64,000 bases of DNA from the NCBI RefSeq assembly GCF_900091625.1, contig NZ_FMIC01000002.1:434001-498000 (forward strand), given 5' to 3'. The translations under genes were made by a program, and so were the position numbers. Below the pieces are notes generated by a model. That model was not told where the DNA came from. It saw only the letters and a program-made list of their open reading frames with translations, and ran no database searches. The first letter of the stretch is position 1, and each line of letters begins with the position of its first letter. The DNA comes from Micromonospora peucetia. Lineage in GTDB: Bacteria; Actinomycetota; Actinomycetes; Mycobacteriales; Micromonosporaceae. This document shows positions 34,344 to 44,499 of the stretch, piece after piece.

Positions 34344-35750
34344 TCAGTAGGCGCGGGCCAGGATGGCGACCAGGTCGGGCTCGTCCTCGGAGTCGGGCAC
34401 CGAACCGTCGGCACGCAGCAGGCAGCGCACCGTGACGCTGTGTCCGTTCGCCTCCGCCTCGCCCTGGACGCCGACCGCCGACCACGGCACCATGGCCCAG
34501 CCGGTGGCCGCCGCCTCGATCGCCTCGGCCAGGGTCGACACCTCGACGGTGTGGGACTTGCGATGGGCCAGCGCCTGGTCGTGCAGGGCCCGCTGGTCGG
34601 CGTCGAGCGCGGCCAGCACCGCGCCGACCACGTCCGCCACCGGCGTCGGGGACTTCGAACCGTCCGTGCGCCGGACCACGACCGCGTTGCCGGTGGCCAG
34701 GTCACGGGGGCCGACCTCGACGCGTACCGGATAGCCACGCAGCTCGGCGTCGACGGCCCGGCGGCCGAACGGGGTGTCGGTGCGGTCGTCGAGCGCGACC
34801 CGGACGCCGGCGTCGTGCAGCGCGTCGCGCAGCTTGGCCGCCGCCTCACCCACGCCCTCGCCGTCCTTGACCACCATGACGTACGCCTGCACGGGCGCCA
34901 GGTTCGGCGGCACCCGCAGGCCGTTGTCGTCGCCGTGGCACATGATCAGGCCGCCGAGCATCCGGGTGGAGGTGCCCCAGGAGGTCGTCCACGCGTGCTC
35001 CCGGCCGCCTTCGGCCGAGGAGTAGCTGATGTCGAAGGCCTTGGCGAAGTTCTGCCCCAGCTCGTGGCTGGTGCCGAGCTGGAGCGCCTTGCCGTCACCC
35101 ATCATGCCTTCACAGGTGTAGGTGGCGATCGCGCCGGCGAAGCGCTCACGGGCCGTCTTCAGGCCGACGACCACCGGGATGCCGAGCACGTTGACCATCA
35201 GGTCCTCGTACGCCTCGTGCACGATCCGCCGGGCGTACGCCCGCGCGTCGTCGCGGGTCGCGTGCGCGGTGTGCCCCTCCTGCCAGAGGAACTCGCTGGT
35301 GCGCAGGAAGATCCGGGGGCGCAGCTCCCAGCGGACCACGTTGGCCCACTGGTTGAGCAGCAGCGGGAGGTCGCGGTAGGAGTCGATCCACTTGGCCATG
35401 AACTCGCCGATGACGGTCTCGCTGGTGGGACGCACCACGACCGGCTCGGCGAGCTGCTTGCCGCCGCCGTGGGTGACGACCGCGAGCTCCGGCGAGAAGC
35501 CCTCGACGTGCTCGGCCTCGCGCTTGAGGTAGCTCTCCGGGATGAACAGCGGGAAGTACGCGTTCTCCGCGCCCGCCGCCTTGATCCGGGCGTCCATCTC
35601 GGCCTGCATCCGTTCCCAGATGGCGTAGCCGGCCGGGCGGATGACCATGGTCCCCCGGACCGGGCCGTTGTCGGCCAGCTTCGCCTTGGCGATCAGGTCC
35701 TGGTACCAGCGGGGAAAGTCCTCCGCACGGGGAGTGAGCACGCGTGCCAT
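34344..35750 (-). CDS. proS: Prolyl-tRNA synthetase, archaeal/eukaryotic type
   Basis: 468 residues, class II synthetase. Motif 2 (VVRWELRPRIFLRTSEFLWQEGHTAHAT, as pattern) and motif 3 (GGLIMCHGDDNGLRVPPNLAP) follow the early part EPVVVRPTSETVIG. There is no INS editing domain between motifs 2 and 3, and the protein ends in Tyr (AILARAY); both are features of type 3 ProRS. An anticodon-binding domain (PVQAYVMVVKDG) and a C-terminal domain follow. Confidence 0.95.
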   Translation of the reverse strand: MARVLTPRAEDFPRWYQDLIAKAKLADNGPVRGTMVIRPAGYAIWERMQAEMDARIKAAGAENAYFPLFIPESYLKREAEHVEGFSPELAVVTHGGGKQLAEPVVVRPTSETVIGEFMAKWIDSYRDLPLLLNQWANVVRWELRPRIFLRTSEFLWQEGHTAHATRDDARAYARRIVHEAYEDLMVNVLGIPVVVGLKTARERFAGAIATYTCEGMMGDGKALQLGTSHELGQNFAKAFDISYSSAEGGREHAWTTSWGTSTRMLGGLIMCHGDDNGLRVPPNLAPVQAYVMVVKDGEGVGEAAAKLRDALHDAGVRVALDDRTDTPFGRRAVDAELRGYPVRVEVGPRDLATGNAVVVRRTDGSKSPTPVADVVGAVLAALDADQRALHDQALAHRKSHTVEVSTLAEAIEAAATGWAMVPWSAVGVQGEAEANGHSVTVRCLLRADGSVPDSEDEPDLVAILARAY

Positions 35751-35839
35751 GACCGCAGATCCTATGCGTCGGCCGAAGGGGCGGCGCCATCGGGCGCGAT
35801 GTCGCCGACGTCCGGCGAGACGGCCGGTGCGGCGGGTCG

Positions 35840-35855
35840 TAGGATTCGACCACCA
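35840..35855 (+). promoter_or_regulatory. -10 box before tetR
   Basis: TAGGAT at 35840-35845 is nine bases before ATG 35855, and no ribosome-binding site is visible. A leaderless or near-leaderless mRNA is likely. Confidence 0.4.
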
Positions 35856-36460
35856 TGGGTGAGGTGAGAGACGGTACCCGTACGCGGGATTCGATCGTCG
35901 AGGCCGCCCGGACGCTGACCGTCGCGACCGGCTGGGACAGCGTCCGGATGGGCGCCGTCGCGTCTGCGGCGGGGGTCAGCCGGCAGACGGTCTACAACGA
36001 GTTCGGCAGCAAGGCCGGGCTGGCCGAGGCGCTCGCCCGGCGGGAGATCGACCGGTTCGTCGGCGACGTGCGCGCGCTGCTGCGCACACATGGCGACGAC
36101 GTCCGGGCCGCCGCGCACGCGACCATCACGCACACCCTCACGGAGGCGGCCGACGATCCACTGATCAAGGCTGTCCTGACCAGCGACCAGGGCGGCTCGG
36201 ACGAACTGCTGCCCTATCTCACCACCCGGCAGGAGTTGGTGCTCACCGAGGCCACCGAGGCGCTGCTGGAGTGGGCCGACACCGTGCTGCCGGGCGCCGA
36301 CCGGGCCGCCGTCACCTTCGCCACGGACTCGGTGGTCCGGTTGGTGATCAGCCACATCATCCTGCCCAACGCCCCGGTCGAGCAGACCGCCGCCGCCCTC
36401 GCAGACCTGGCGGTGTACCTGCTCCTGCACGCGGTCACCCTGCGTTCCTACGCCGACTGA
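35855..36460 (+). CDS. TetR family transcriptional regulator
   Basis: 201 residues. Helix-turn-helix at about 32-55 (RMGAVASAAGVSRQTVYNEF). The C-terminal part, with VVRLVISHIILPNAPVEQTA, is like regulators of lipid or cytochrome P450 genes. It is divergent from proS and convergent with the amidohydrolase; no target is obvious. Confidence 0.87.
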   Translation: MGEVRDGTRTRDSIVEAARTLTVATGWDSVRMGAVASAAGVSRQTVYNEFGSKAGLAEALARREIDRFVGDVRALLRTHGDDVRAAAHATITHTLTEAADDPLIKAVLTSDQGGSDELLPYLTTRQELVLTEATEALLEWADTVLPGADRAAVTFATDSVVRLVISHIILPNAPVEQTAAALADLAVYLLLHAVTLRSYAD

Positions 36461-36513
36461 CCGGGGTGCGGCGCCCGTCGAGGGCCCGCGCCGGAGGACC
36501 GGGCACGGCTGGG

Positions 36514-37593
36514 TCAGCGGACGACGCGACCGCGCAGCACGATGCGGGCGGGACTGCGTACGGCGCGCAGGTCGACGCGCGGGTCCTCGGGATAGACGAC
36601 GAGGTCCGCCAGGCCGCCCTCGACCAGTCCGGGGAAGCCGAGCCACTCGCGGGCCTGCCAGGAGGCGGCGGCGAGCACGTCCGTGGTGGACATGCCGGCC
36701 CGCTCGTGCAGCAGCAGCATCTCCTCCGCCGCGAGGCCGTGGTCGATGCCGCCACCCGCGTCCGTGCCCACGTAGATCGGCACGCCGGCCTCGTACGCCG
36801 AACGCACCACCTCGGGGAAACGGTCGCGCAGGGCGAGCATGTGGTCGGCGTAGCCGGGGAACCTGGCCCGCGCCTGTTCGGCGATCCCGCCGAAGGTGCG
36901 AATGTTGATCATCGTGGGGATGAGGGCGGTGCCCCGTCGGGCCATCTCGTCGATCAGGTCCAGGCTGAGGCCGGTGCCGTGCTCCACCGAATCCACCCCG
37001 GCACGCACCATGATCTCGACGGCCGACTCGGAGAAGGTGTGCACGGCGGCGCGTACCCCGGCGGCGTGCGCGGCCGCGACGGCGGCGGTCATGGTGTCCG
37101 CGTCCCAGGCCGGGGCGAGGTCTCCGACGCCCCGGTCGATCCAGTCGCCGACCAGCTTCACCCAGCCGTTGCCGGCGCGCGCCTGCGCGGCCACGGTCGC
37201 GGCCACCTCCGCCGCGCCGACCTCGACGCCGATGTCGCGCAGGTAGCGCTTCGGCGGCGCGACGTGCCGGCCGGCGCGGGCCAGTCGCGGCAGGTCGGGC
37301 TCGTCGTCGAGCTCCGGATACGGGTACGGCGATCCGGCGTCCCGGATCGCGAGGACCCCGGCGTCCCGGTCGGTGCGGGCCAGCTCGCGGGCCTGGTCGA
37401 GCGAGGTGATCGGGGCGCCGCCCCGGGCGATGCCGATGTGGCAGTGCGCGTCGATCAGGCCGGGCAGCACGAAGCCACCGTCGGCGATGGTCTCCGCACC
37501 GGGGACCGGGGTGAAGGTCACCCGGTCGCCGACCAGCCAGAGGTCACGGACCTCGTCGTCGGGCAGCACCACACCGCGTACGTGCCAGGCCAT
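36514..37593 (-). CDS. Amidohydrolase family protein
   Basis: 359 residues of the imidazolonepropionase-like metal-dependent hydrolase group. Metal ligands: LIDAHCHIG (H-C-H), VHTFSES, VEHGTGL and GTDAGGG (Asp). The beta-sandwich end (GLADLVVYPEDPRVDLRAV) is intact. The substrate is unknown; the small size and lack of signal peptide suggest a cytoplasmic enzyme. It is 72 bp downstream of the small ORF after ffh. Confidence 0.85.
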   Translation of the reverse strand: MAWHVRGVVLPDDEVRDLWLVGDRVTFTPVPGAETIADGGFVLPGLIDAHCHIGIARGGAPITSLDQARELARTDRDAGVLAIRDAGSPYPYPELDDEPDLPRLARAGRHVAPPKRYLRDIGVEVGAAEVAATVAAQARAGNGWVKLVGDWIDRGVGDLAPAWDADTMTAAVAAAHAAGVRAAVHTFSESAVEIMVRAGVDSVEHGTGLSLDLIDEMARRGTALIPTMINIRTFGGIAEQARARFPGYADHMLALRDRFPEVVRSAYEAGVPIYVGTDAGGGIDHGLAAEEMLLLHERAGMSTTDVLAAASWQAREWLGFPGLVEGGLADLVVYPEDPRVDLRAVRSPARIVLRGRVVR

Positions 37594-37665
37594 GCGTCCT
37601 CCGTCTGCGCGCGAAAGGGGGCGGTCCGCCCGCCATTCTTCCCGCTCGACGCGGACCGGCGGCGG

Positions 37666-37776
37666 TCAGCCCTCGTCGCGCGCGAGCAGCCCGGCCCGCC
37701 GCGCGGTCAGCGCGGGCAGGTCGACGGAGACCTTCCACGGCCGCTCGGTGACGAAGAGATCCTCGGTGTGGGTCAC
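37666..37776 (-). CDS. Candidate 36-residue ORF between ffh and amidohydrolase
   Basis: GTG 37776 opens a 36-residue frame reading MTHTEDLFVTERPWKVSVDL and then PALTARRAGLLARDEG. It begins eight bases after the ffh stop and GAGG lies just upstream. The amino-acid pattern looks protein-like, but nothing in it is recognisable. It could be a real small protein, or the last piece of a lost gene. Confidence 0.35.
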   Translation of the reverse strand: MTHTEDLFVTERPWKVSVDLPALTARRAGLLARDEG

Positions 37777-37784
37777 GACACGCC

Positions 37785-39344
37785 TCAGCGGGGTCGGCCG
37801 TCGCCGCCCTTGCCGAGCTTGTTGAAGTCGATCTTCGGCAGCTTGAAGCCCGGGGGCAGGCCCTGACCGCCGGCCAGGTCGTTCGGGTCCATTCCCGGCG
37901 GGAGCTGCGGCATGCCGCCCGGGAAGCCGCCCGGCATCCCGGCGCCCGCCCCGGCGCGCGGCCGGTTGCCGCCCTTGGTGCCCTTGCGCTTGTTCTTCGG
38001 CGACTTGGTGGCCTTGCGCCGGCCGCCGCCGGGCAGGCCCATCATGCCGCCCATCTGCTTCATCATCTTCTGTGCCTCGACGAAGCGGTTGAGCAGCTGG
38101 TTGACGTCCATCACCGTGACGCCGGAACCGTTGGCGATGCGGGCCCGGCGGGAACCGTTGATGATCTTCGGGGTGGTGCGCTCGGCGGGGGTCATCGACC
38201 GGATGATCGCGGTGACCCGGTCGAAGTGCTTGTCGTCCAACTCGGAGAGCTGGTCCTTCATCTGCCCCATGCCGGGCATCATGGCCAGCACGTTGGCGAT
38301 CGGGCCCATCCGCCGGACCGCGATGAGCTGGTCGAGGAAGTCCTCCAGGGTGAACTGCTCACCGCCCATCAGCTTGGCGGTCATCTTGTCCTTCTGATCG
38401 GTGTCGAAGGCCTGCTCGGCCTGCTCGATCAGAGTGAGGACGTCGCCCATGCCGAGGATCCGGCTGGCCATCCGGTCGGGGTGGAAGACGTCGAAGTCCT
38501 CCAGCTTCTCGCCGGTGGAGGCGAAGAGGATCGGCTGCCCGGTGACCTCCCGAACCGACAGCGCGGCGCCACCACGGGCGTCGCCGTCGAGCTTGGAGAG
38601 GACCACACCGGTGATGCCCACGCCGTCGCGGAACGCCTCGGCGGTGCGTACCGCGTCCTGCCCGACCATGGCGTCGATGACGAAGATGACCTCGTCCGGC
38701 TCGACCGCGTCGCGGATGTCGGCGGCCTGCCGCATCATCTCGGCGTCGATGCCGAGCCGGCCGGCGGTGTCGACGATGACGATGTCCCGGGCGGCCCGCT
38801 TCGCGTGCTCGATCGAGGCGCGCGCCACCTGCACCGGGTCACCGGTGCCGTTGCCGGGCTCCGGGGCGTACACCTCGACGCCGGCGCGGCCACCGAGCAC
38901 CTGGAGCTGCCCGACGGCGTTGGGGCGCTGGAGGTCGGCGGCGACCAGCAGCGGCTGGTGGCCCTGGGCCTTGAGCCAGCGGGCCAGCTTGCCGGCGAGG
39001 GTGGTCTTACCGGAACCCTGGAGGCCGGCGAGCATGATCACCGTGGGTGGCTGCTTGGCGAACTGGAGCCGCCGCCCCTCGCCGCCGAGGACGTTGACCA
39101 GCTCCTCGTTGACGATCTTGATGATCTGCTGCGCCGGGTTGAGCGCCTGGGATACCTCGGCGCTGCGCGCCCGCTCCTTGACGTTGGCGATGAAACCCTT
39201 GACCACCGGCAGCGCGACGTCCGCCTCCAGCAGCGCGAGGCGGATCTCGCGCGCGGTGGCATCGATGTCGGCGTCGGTGAGCCGACCCTTGCCGCGGAGC
39301 TTGGTGAAGATCCCGGACAGGCGGTCACTCAAGGTGTCAAACAC
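37785..39344 (-). CDS. ffh: Signal recognition particle protein Ffh
   Basis: 519 residues. N domain, then G domain with GLQGSGKTT (107-115), DTAGRLGID, and TKLDG-type SKLDGDARGG; M domain with MGPIANVLAMMPGMGQM and the RNA-binding SGSG-type loop (INGSRRARIANGSGV). A Gly/Pro/Met-rich tail of about 70 residues follows. Ffh binds 4.5S RNA and signal sequences and docks with FtsY, which is encoded at 45371. Confidence 0.97.
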   Translation of the reverse strand: MFDTLSDRLSGIFTKLRGKGRLTDADIDATAREIRLALLEADVALPVVKGFIANVKERARSAEVSQALNPAQQIIKIVNEELVNVLGGEGRRLQFAKQPPTVIMLAGLQGSGKTTLAGKLARWLKAQGHQPLLVAADLQRPNAVGQLQVLGGRAGVEVYAPEPGNGTGDPVQVARASIEHAKRAARDIVIVDTAGRLGIDAEMMRQAADIRDAVEPDEVIFVIDAMVGQDAVRTAEAFRDGVGITGVVLSKLDGDARGGAALSVREVTGQPILFASTGEKLEDFDVFHPDRMASRILGMGDVLTLIEQAEQAFDTDQKDKMTAKLMGGEQFTLEDFLDQLIAVRRMGPIANVLAMMPGMGQMKDQLSELDDKHFDRVTAIIRSMTPAERTTPKIINGSRRARIANGSGVTVMDVNQLLNRFVEAQKMMKQMGGMMGLPGGGRRKATKSPKNKRKGTKGGNRPRAGAGAGMPGGFPGGMPQLPPGMDPNDLAGGQGLPPGFKLPKIDFNKLGKGGDGRPR

Positions 39345-39540
39345 GCGAACATCCCGTTTGTCAGTGTTCCGGCGGGCACATCGGCGACCGGGCGAGGTGT
39401 CCGGCCACCGCTAGGGTAGCCGGCCCACCGCACGACCGCTCCGGGCCGGGCCGGGCCCAGCCAAGCCGCCCCGCACACCCGCACTCCCGCACTCCGCACA
39501 CCCGCACGCACCCGCACCCCCGAAGCACCCGCGCACGCGA

Positions 39541-39587
39541 GCACCCGAGCACCCGAGCACCCGAGCGCCCGAGCGCCCGAGCGCCCG
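39541..39587. repeat. 8-bp tandem array GCRCCCGA
   Basis: Three copies of GCACCCGA are followed by three of GCGCCCGA (the last incomplete), directly abutting the palindromic element. Confidence 0.9.
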
Positions 39588-39658
39588 CGATCTTGCACTT
39601 ATGGTCCACGAGATGCGAACTTTAGGAGTTTTGTCGGGGCACAAAGTGCAAGATCGCG
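39586..39658. repeat. 73-bp palindromic element, copy 2
   Basis: CGCGATCTTGCACTT (39586-39600) pairs perfectly with its complement at 39644-39658; one more C/G pair flanks them. The length equals copy 1 at 249-321. Ends and the CGGGGCA block are shared, while the middle differs at about half of the positions. Confidence 0.8.
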
Positions 39659-39692
39659 GACGCGGAGGCAGGGGGCACGCACGGGGCAGGGG

Positions 39693-39800
39693 CAGGGGGC
39701 ACGCGTGGGAGCAGGGGCAGGGGGCACGCGTGGGAGCAGGGGCACGCGGGGCAGGGGGGCACGCGCGGGAGCAGGGGGCACGCGCGGGCAGGGGCGGGTC
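39693..39800. repeat. G-rich 25-bp tandem repeats
   Basis: Two perfect 25-bp units beginning CAGGGGGCACGCGTGGGAGC (39693-39717, 39718-39742) are followed by degenerate ones to about 39800. Confidence 0.85.
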
Positions 39801-39865
39801 GGGGCGCTCGGACGTTGGTGGGGGGAGCGGTCCTCCACCTCGGGCGTTGACCGGGTGCTGTTTCC

Positions 39866-42412
39866 TTACACGGCGGCCAGGACCGCGGACTCCAGGCGGG
39901 CCCGGGTGGCCTCGTCCGGCCAGCCGCCGACGAGGTAGAAGGCGTCCACCACGTCACCGCCGAGGGTGGAGATGCGGGCCGCGCGTACCTGGGCGCCGGC
40001 CTCGTCGAGGGCGCAGGTGACCCGGTAGAGCAGGCCTGCGGCGTCGGCGGCACGCAACTCCAGCAGCACGGCGTCGGTGGCCGCCTCGCGGTGCCAGACC
40101 ACCCGGGGCGCAGCCCCGTCGGCCCGCGCTGCCAAGGCCCGGCCGCGCAGCCGTTGGGTGACCGAGACGTCGCCGTTCAGCGCACGGCGCAGGTCGGCGC
40201 CGAGCGCGACCGGGTCGGGCGCGAGCCCGTAGCGGGGCTGCACCCGGCACTCGACCAGGGCCCGGCCGTCGACGGTGGAGGCGTCGGCGGAGAGCACCTC
40301 CAGCCGGTGCAGCGCCAGGCAGCCGGCCACCGTCGCGAGCAGGCCGCGCCGGTCCGCCGCGGCCACCGCCACCCGGTCCCCTGTCAGGTGTACGACCGGC
40401 AGGGGCCCCGCCAACAGGGCCGGGTCCGGGGCGGGCGGGGCGGGCAGCACGCCCGTGTCGAGTGCGGTCCGCACCCGGGTGACCAGCTCGGCGATCAGCC
40501 GGCCCTTCCAGTCCGACCAGGCGGCCGGCCCGGTGGCGGCGGCGTCGGCGCGGACCAGGGCGTGCAGCAGGTCCAGCGTGGTCGGGTCGCCGACCCGCTC
40601 GGCCACCCCGGCGATGGTGACCGGGTCGGCGAGGTCCCGCCGGGTGGCCACGTCGGGCAGGAGCAGGTGCAGCCGGACCAGCGTGCCGATCAGCGCCACC
40701 TCCGGCCCGGGCAGGCCGATCCGGGCGGCCACCGCCTCGGCCAGCGGCGCCCCGACGATGCTGTGGTCCGCGAAGGTGCCACCGCGCTCGTGGGCCGGCC
40801 GCGTGTCCGACGGGCGGTCTCCGTCCGGTCGCCCGGTGTGTACGTCGGCCCGCGCCTCGGCAGCTTCGCCCCGGAGTCCCTTGCCGATGTCGTGCAGGAG
40901 GGCGCCGAGCAGCAGCAGGTCGGGGCGGTCCACCTCGCGGGTGTGCCGGCTGGCCTCGTACGCGGTCTGCACGAGGTGCCGGTCGAGGGTGAACCGGTGC
41001 ACCGGGTTGTGCTGCGGGAGGCTGCGCAGCCGGGTCCACTCGGGCAGCCAGCCCTCGATCAGCCCGTACCGGTCACAGGTCTCCCAGGCTGGCACGAGGC
41101 CGGGCCCGGCGCCGAGCAGGGTGATCAGCGCGGCCCGGGCGTCGGCCGGCCACGGCGCCGGCAGCGGCGGGCAGTACGCGGCCAGCCACTCGCAGGTGGC
41201 CCGTGCGATCGGCAGCCGGGTGACGGCCGCGGCGGCGGCGACCCGCAGCGACAGGCTCGGGTCGGGTCGCGCCCCGATGGCGGTGCGGGCCAGCACCAGC
41301 TCGCCGTCGTGCTCGACGACGTCCCGGGCGACCGGTCGGCGCAGTGGACGCCCGTCGGCGCCCCGGCGGTGGCCCGAGCGGAGCCGGTCGGCGGCACGGA
41401 AGGCGTCGTCGAGGGCGTGGCTGACGGTCCGGGCGTCCCCGGCGATCCGGCGCAGCAGCGCGTCGCCGTCGCCGAGGGTTCCGCCGACGGCTCCCACCCG
41501 CTGCGCGACGTCGGACCCGCCAGGTGGAACCTGCCGGAGCGGGGTGGCGTCGGACCCGCCGGGTGGAAGCTGCCGGAGCGGGGTGGCGTCGGACCCGCCG
41601 GGTGGAAGCTGCCGGAGCGGGGCAGCGTCGGGTGGGAGTTGCCGCAGCCCGAGCAGCGCGGCGACGCCGTCGCGTTCCTGGGCGACCAGGCGGTCGACCC
41701 GGCGGCCGACCTGCCGGTGCAGCGCGTCCCGGGTGTCCAGCAGTCGCAGGTGGGCGGCGCGGACGGCGGGGCGCAGCGCGTCGGTGATCCCGGCGGTGGC
41801 GATCGCCCGCAGGATGCCCACGTCGCGCAGCCCGCCGGCGGCCTCCTTCAGGTCGCCCTCCAGCAGGAAAGCCAACTCACCGTGGGCCGCCCAGCGGGCG
41901 GTGGTGATCTCGCGCAGCGCGGGGAGGTGCCGCACGGCGGTACGCCGCCAGTGGTCGGCGGCGGTGCGGACGAGCGTCTCCGCGAGCGCGGCGTCCCCGG
42001 CGACCAGCCGCGCGTCGAGCAGCCCGAGGGCCACCTTCACGTCGTCCTGGGCGACGGACAGCGCCTCGGCGACGGTCCGCACGGAGTGGTCCAGCCGCAG
42101 CCCGGCGTCCCACACCGGATACCAGACGGAGGCGGCCAGCTCGTCCACGTCGGGCACCCCGGCATGCAGCAGGACGAGGTCGAGGTCGCCGTGCGGCGCG
42201 CACTGCCGGCGGCCCAGCCCGCCGACGGCGACCAGCGCCACCCCGGGCCGCTGCGGCAGCAGGTCGCGCAACCACCGGTCGTACGCGTCGGCCCGCGCCG
42301 TCCGCGCCGTCTCCCCGACGCCTGCGTTGACGCCGACGACCTCGTCGACCAGGAGCTTCGCGGCACCGTTGCCGGTGTGCCCCGACGGGTTCTTCCTGGT
42401 CGACGAGGTCAT
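39866..42412 (-). CDS. glnD: [Protein-PII] uridylyltransferase GlnD
   Basis: 848 residues. Nucleotidyltransferase motif GGLGRRQCAPHGDLDLVLL at about 64-82, HD domain with LLLLGALLHDIGKGLRGE, and two ACT domains at the C-terminus (RGLLATVAGCLALHRLEV; AGLLYRVTCALDEAG). It modifies PII according to glutamine level; in actinobacteria the partner protein may be adenylylated instead. In the middle is a run of 13-residue units (DATPLRQLPPGGS) encoded by 39-bp repeats. It is 14 bp downstream of glnB. Confidence 0.95.
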   Translation of the reverse strand: MTSSTRKNPSGHTGNGAAKLLVDEVVGVNAGVGETARTARADAYDRWLRDLLPQRPGVALVAVGGLGRRQCAPHGDLDLVLLHAGVPDVDELAASVWYPVWDAGLRLDHSVRTVAEALSVAQDDVKVALGLLDARLVAGDAALAETLVRTAADHWRRTAVRHLPALREITTARWAAHGELAFLLEGDLKEAAGGLRDVGILRAIATAGITDALRPAVRAAHLRLLDTRDALHRQVGRRVDRLVAQERDGVAALLGLRQLPPDAAPLRQLPPGGSDATPLRQLPPGGSDATPLRQVPPGGSDVAQRVGAVGGTLGDGDALLRRIAGDARTVSHALDDAFRAADRLRSGHRRGADGRPLRRPVARDVVEHDGELVLARTAIGARPDPSLSLRVAAAAAVTRLPIARATCEWLAAYCPPLPAPWPADARAALITLLGAGPGLVPAWETCDRYGLIEGWLPEWTRLRSLPQHNPVHRFTLDRHLVQTAYEASRHTREVDRPDLLLLGALLHDIGKGLRGEAAEARADVHTGRPDGDRPSDTRPAHERGGTFADHSIVGAPLAEAVAARIGLPGPEVALIGTLVRLHLLLPDVATRRDLADPVTIAGVAERVGDPTTLDLLHALVRADAAATGPAAWSDWKGRLIAELVTRVRTALDTGVLPAPPAPDPALLAGPLPVVHLTGDRVAVAAADRRGLLATVAGCLALHRLEVLSADASTVDGRALVECRVQPRYGLAPDPVALGADLRRALNGDVSVTQRLRGRALAARADGAAPRVVWHREAATDAVLLELRAADAAGLLYRVTCALDEAGAQVRAARISTLGGDVVDAFYLVGGWPDEATRARLESAVLAAV
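41511..41640. repeat. 39-bp tandem repeat inside glnD
   Basis: Three near-identical 39-bp units (41511-41549, 41550-41588, 41589-41627) and a partial fourth encode DATPLRQLPPGGS. Units two and three differ only near the end. Confidence 0.92.
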
Positions 42413-42426
42413 GTCGGTGCGGCCGG

Positions 42427-44302
<1,876 letters not shown>

Positions 44303-44318
44303 GCTGGCCTCCTAAAAG

Positions 44319-44337
44319 GTGAAGTTCCCTCCTTCAC
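44319..44337 (-). promoter_or_regulatory. Small hairpin in amtB leader
   Basis: GTGAAG (44319-44324) pairs with CTTCAC (44332-44337), just upstream of the amtB ribosome-binding site. It may influence translation. Confidence 0.35.
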
Positions 44338-44393
44338 GGCTTCCGGGGCAGCGTCGCCCGTACGCCGGATGCGCGGAAGCCTGCTCGCTCCCT

Positions 44394-44432
44394 GTTTCCC
44401 CCAGCGTCACTGGTCGATTTCCGGACGGTGAC
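44394..44432 (-). promoter_or_regulatory. GlnR-like operator upstream of amtB
   Basis: On the minus strand the bases read GTCAC-n6-GAAAT-n6-GTGAC-n7-GAAAC (complements of 44428-44432, 44417-44421, 44406-44410 and 44394-44398). This fits the actinobacterial GlnR box pattern GTnAC-n6-GnAAC repeated twice. A further GAAAC lies five bases upstream (complement of 44438-44442). GlnR activation of amtB-glnK-glnD in nitrogen limitation is established in Streptomyces. Confidence 0.72.
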
Positions 44433-44499
44433 GGCTTGTTTCGGGCGTGTGAAGAGAACCGCACCGCCGCCCTGGGCGGCATCCGGTGGCACGAACCGC

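Larger units (their letters stand above)
39345..39865. other. 520-bp low-complexity intergenic region
   Basis: No gene. It holds CA/CCCG-rich simple sequence (39420-39540), an 8-bp tandem array, the second 73-bp palindromic element and G-rich 25-bp tandem repeats. It separates glnD from ffh. Confidence 0.7.

Noticed and set aside
39541..39800. CRISPR-like array
   Set aside because: Units are 8 and 25 bp with no spacers and no cas genes.
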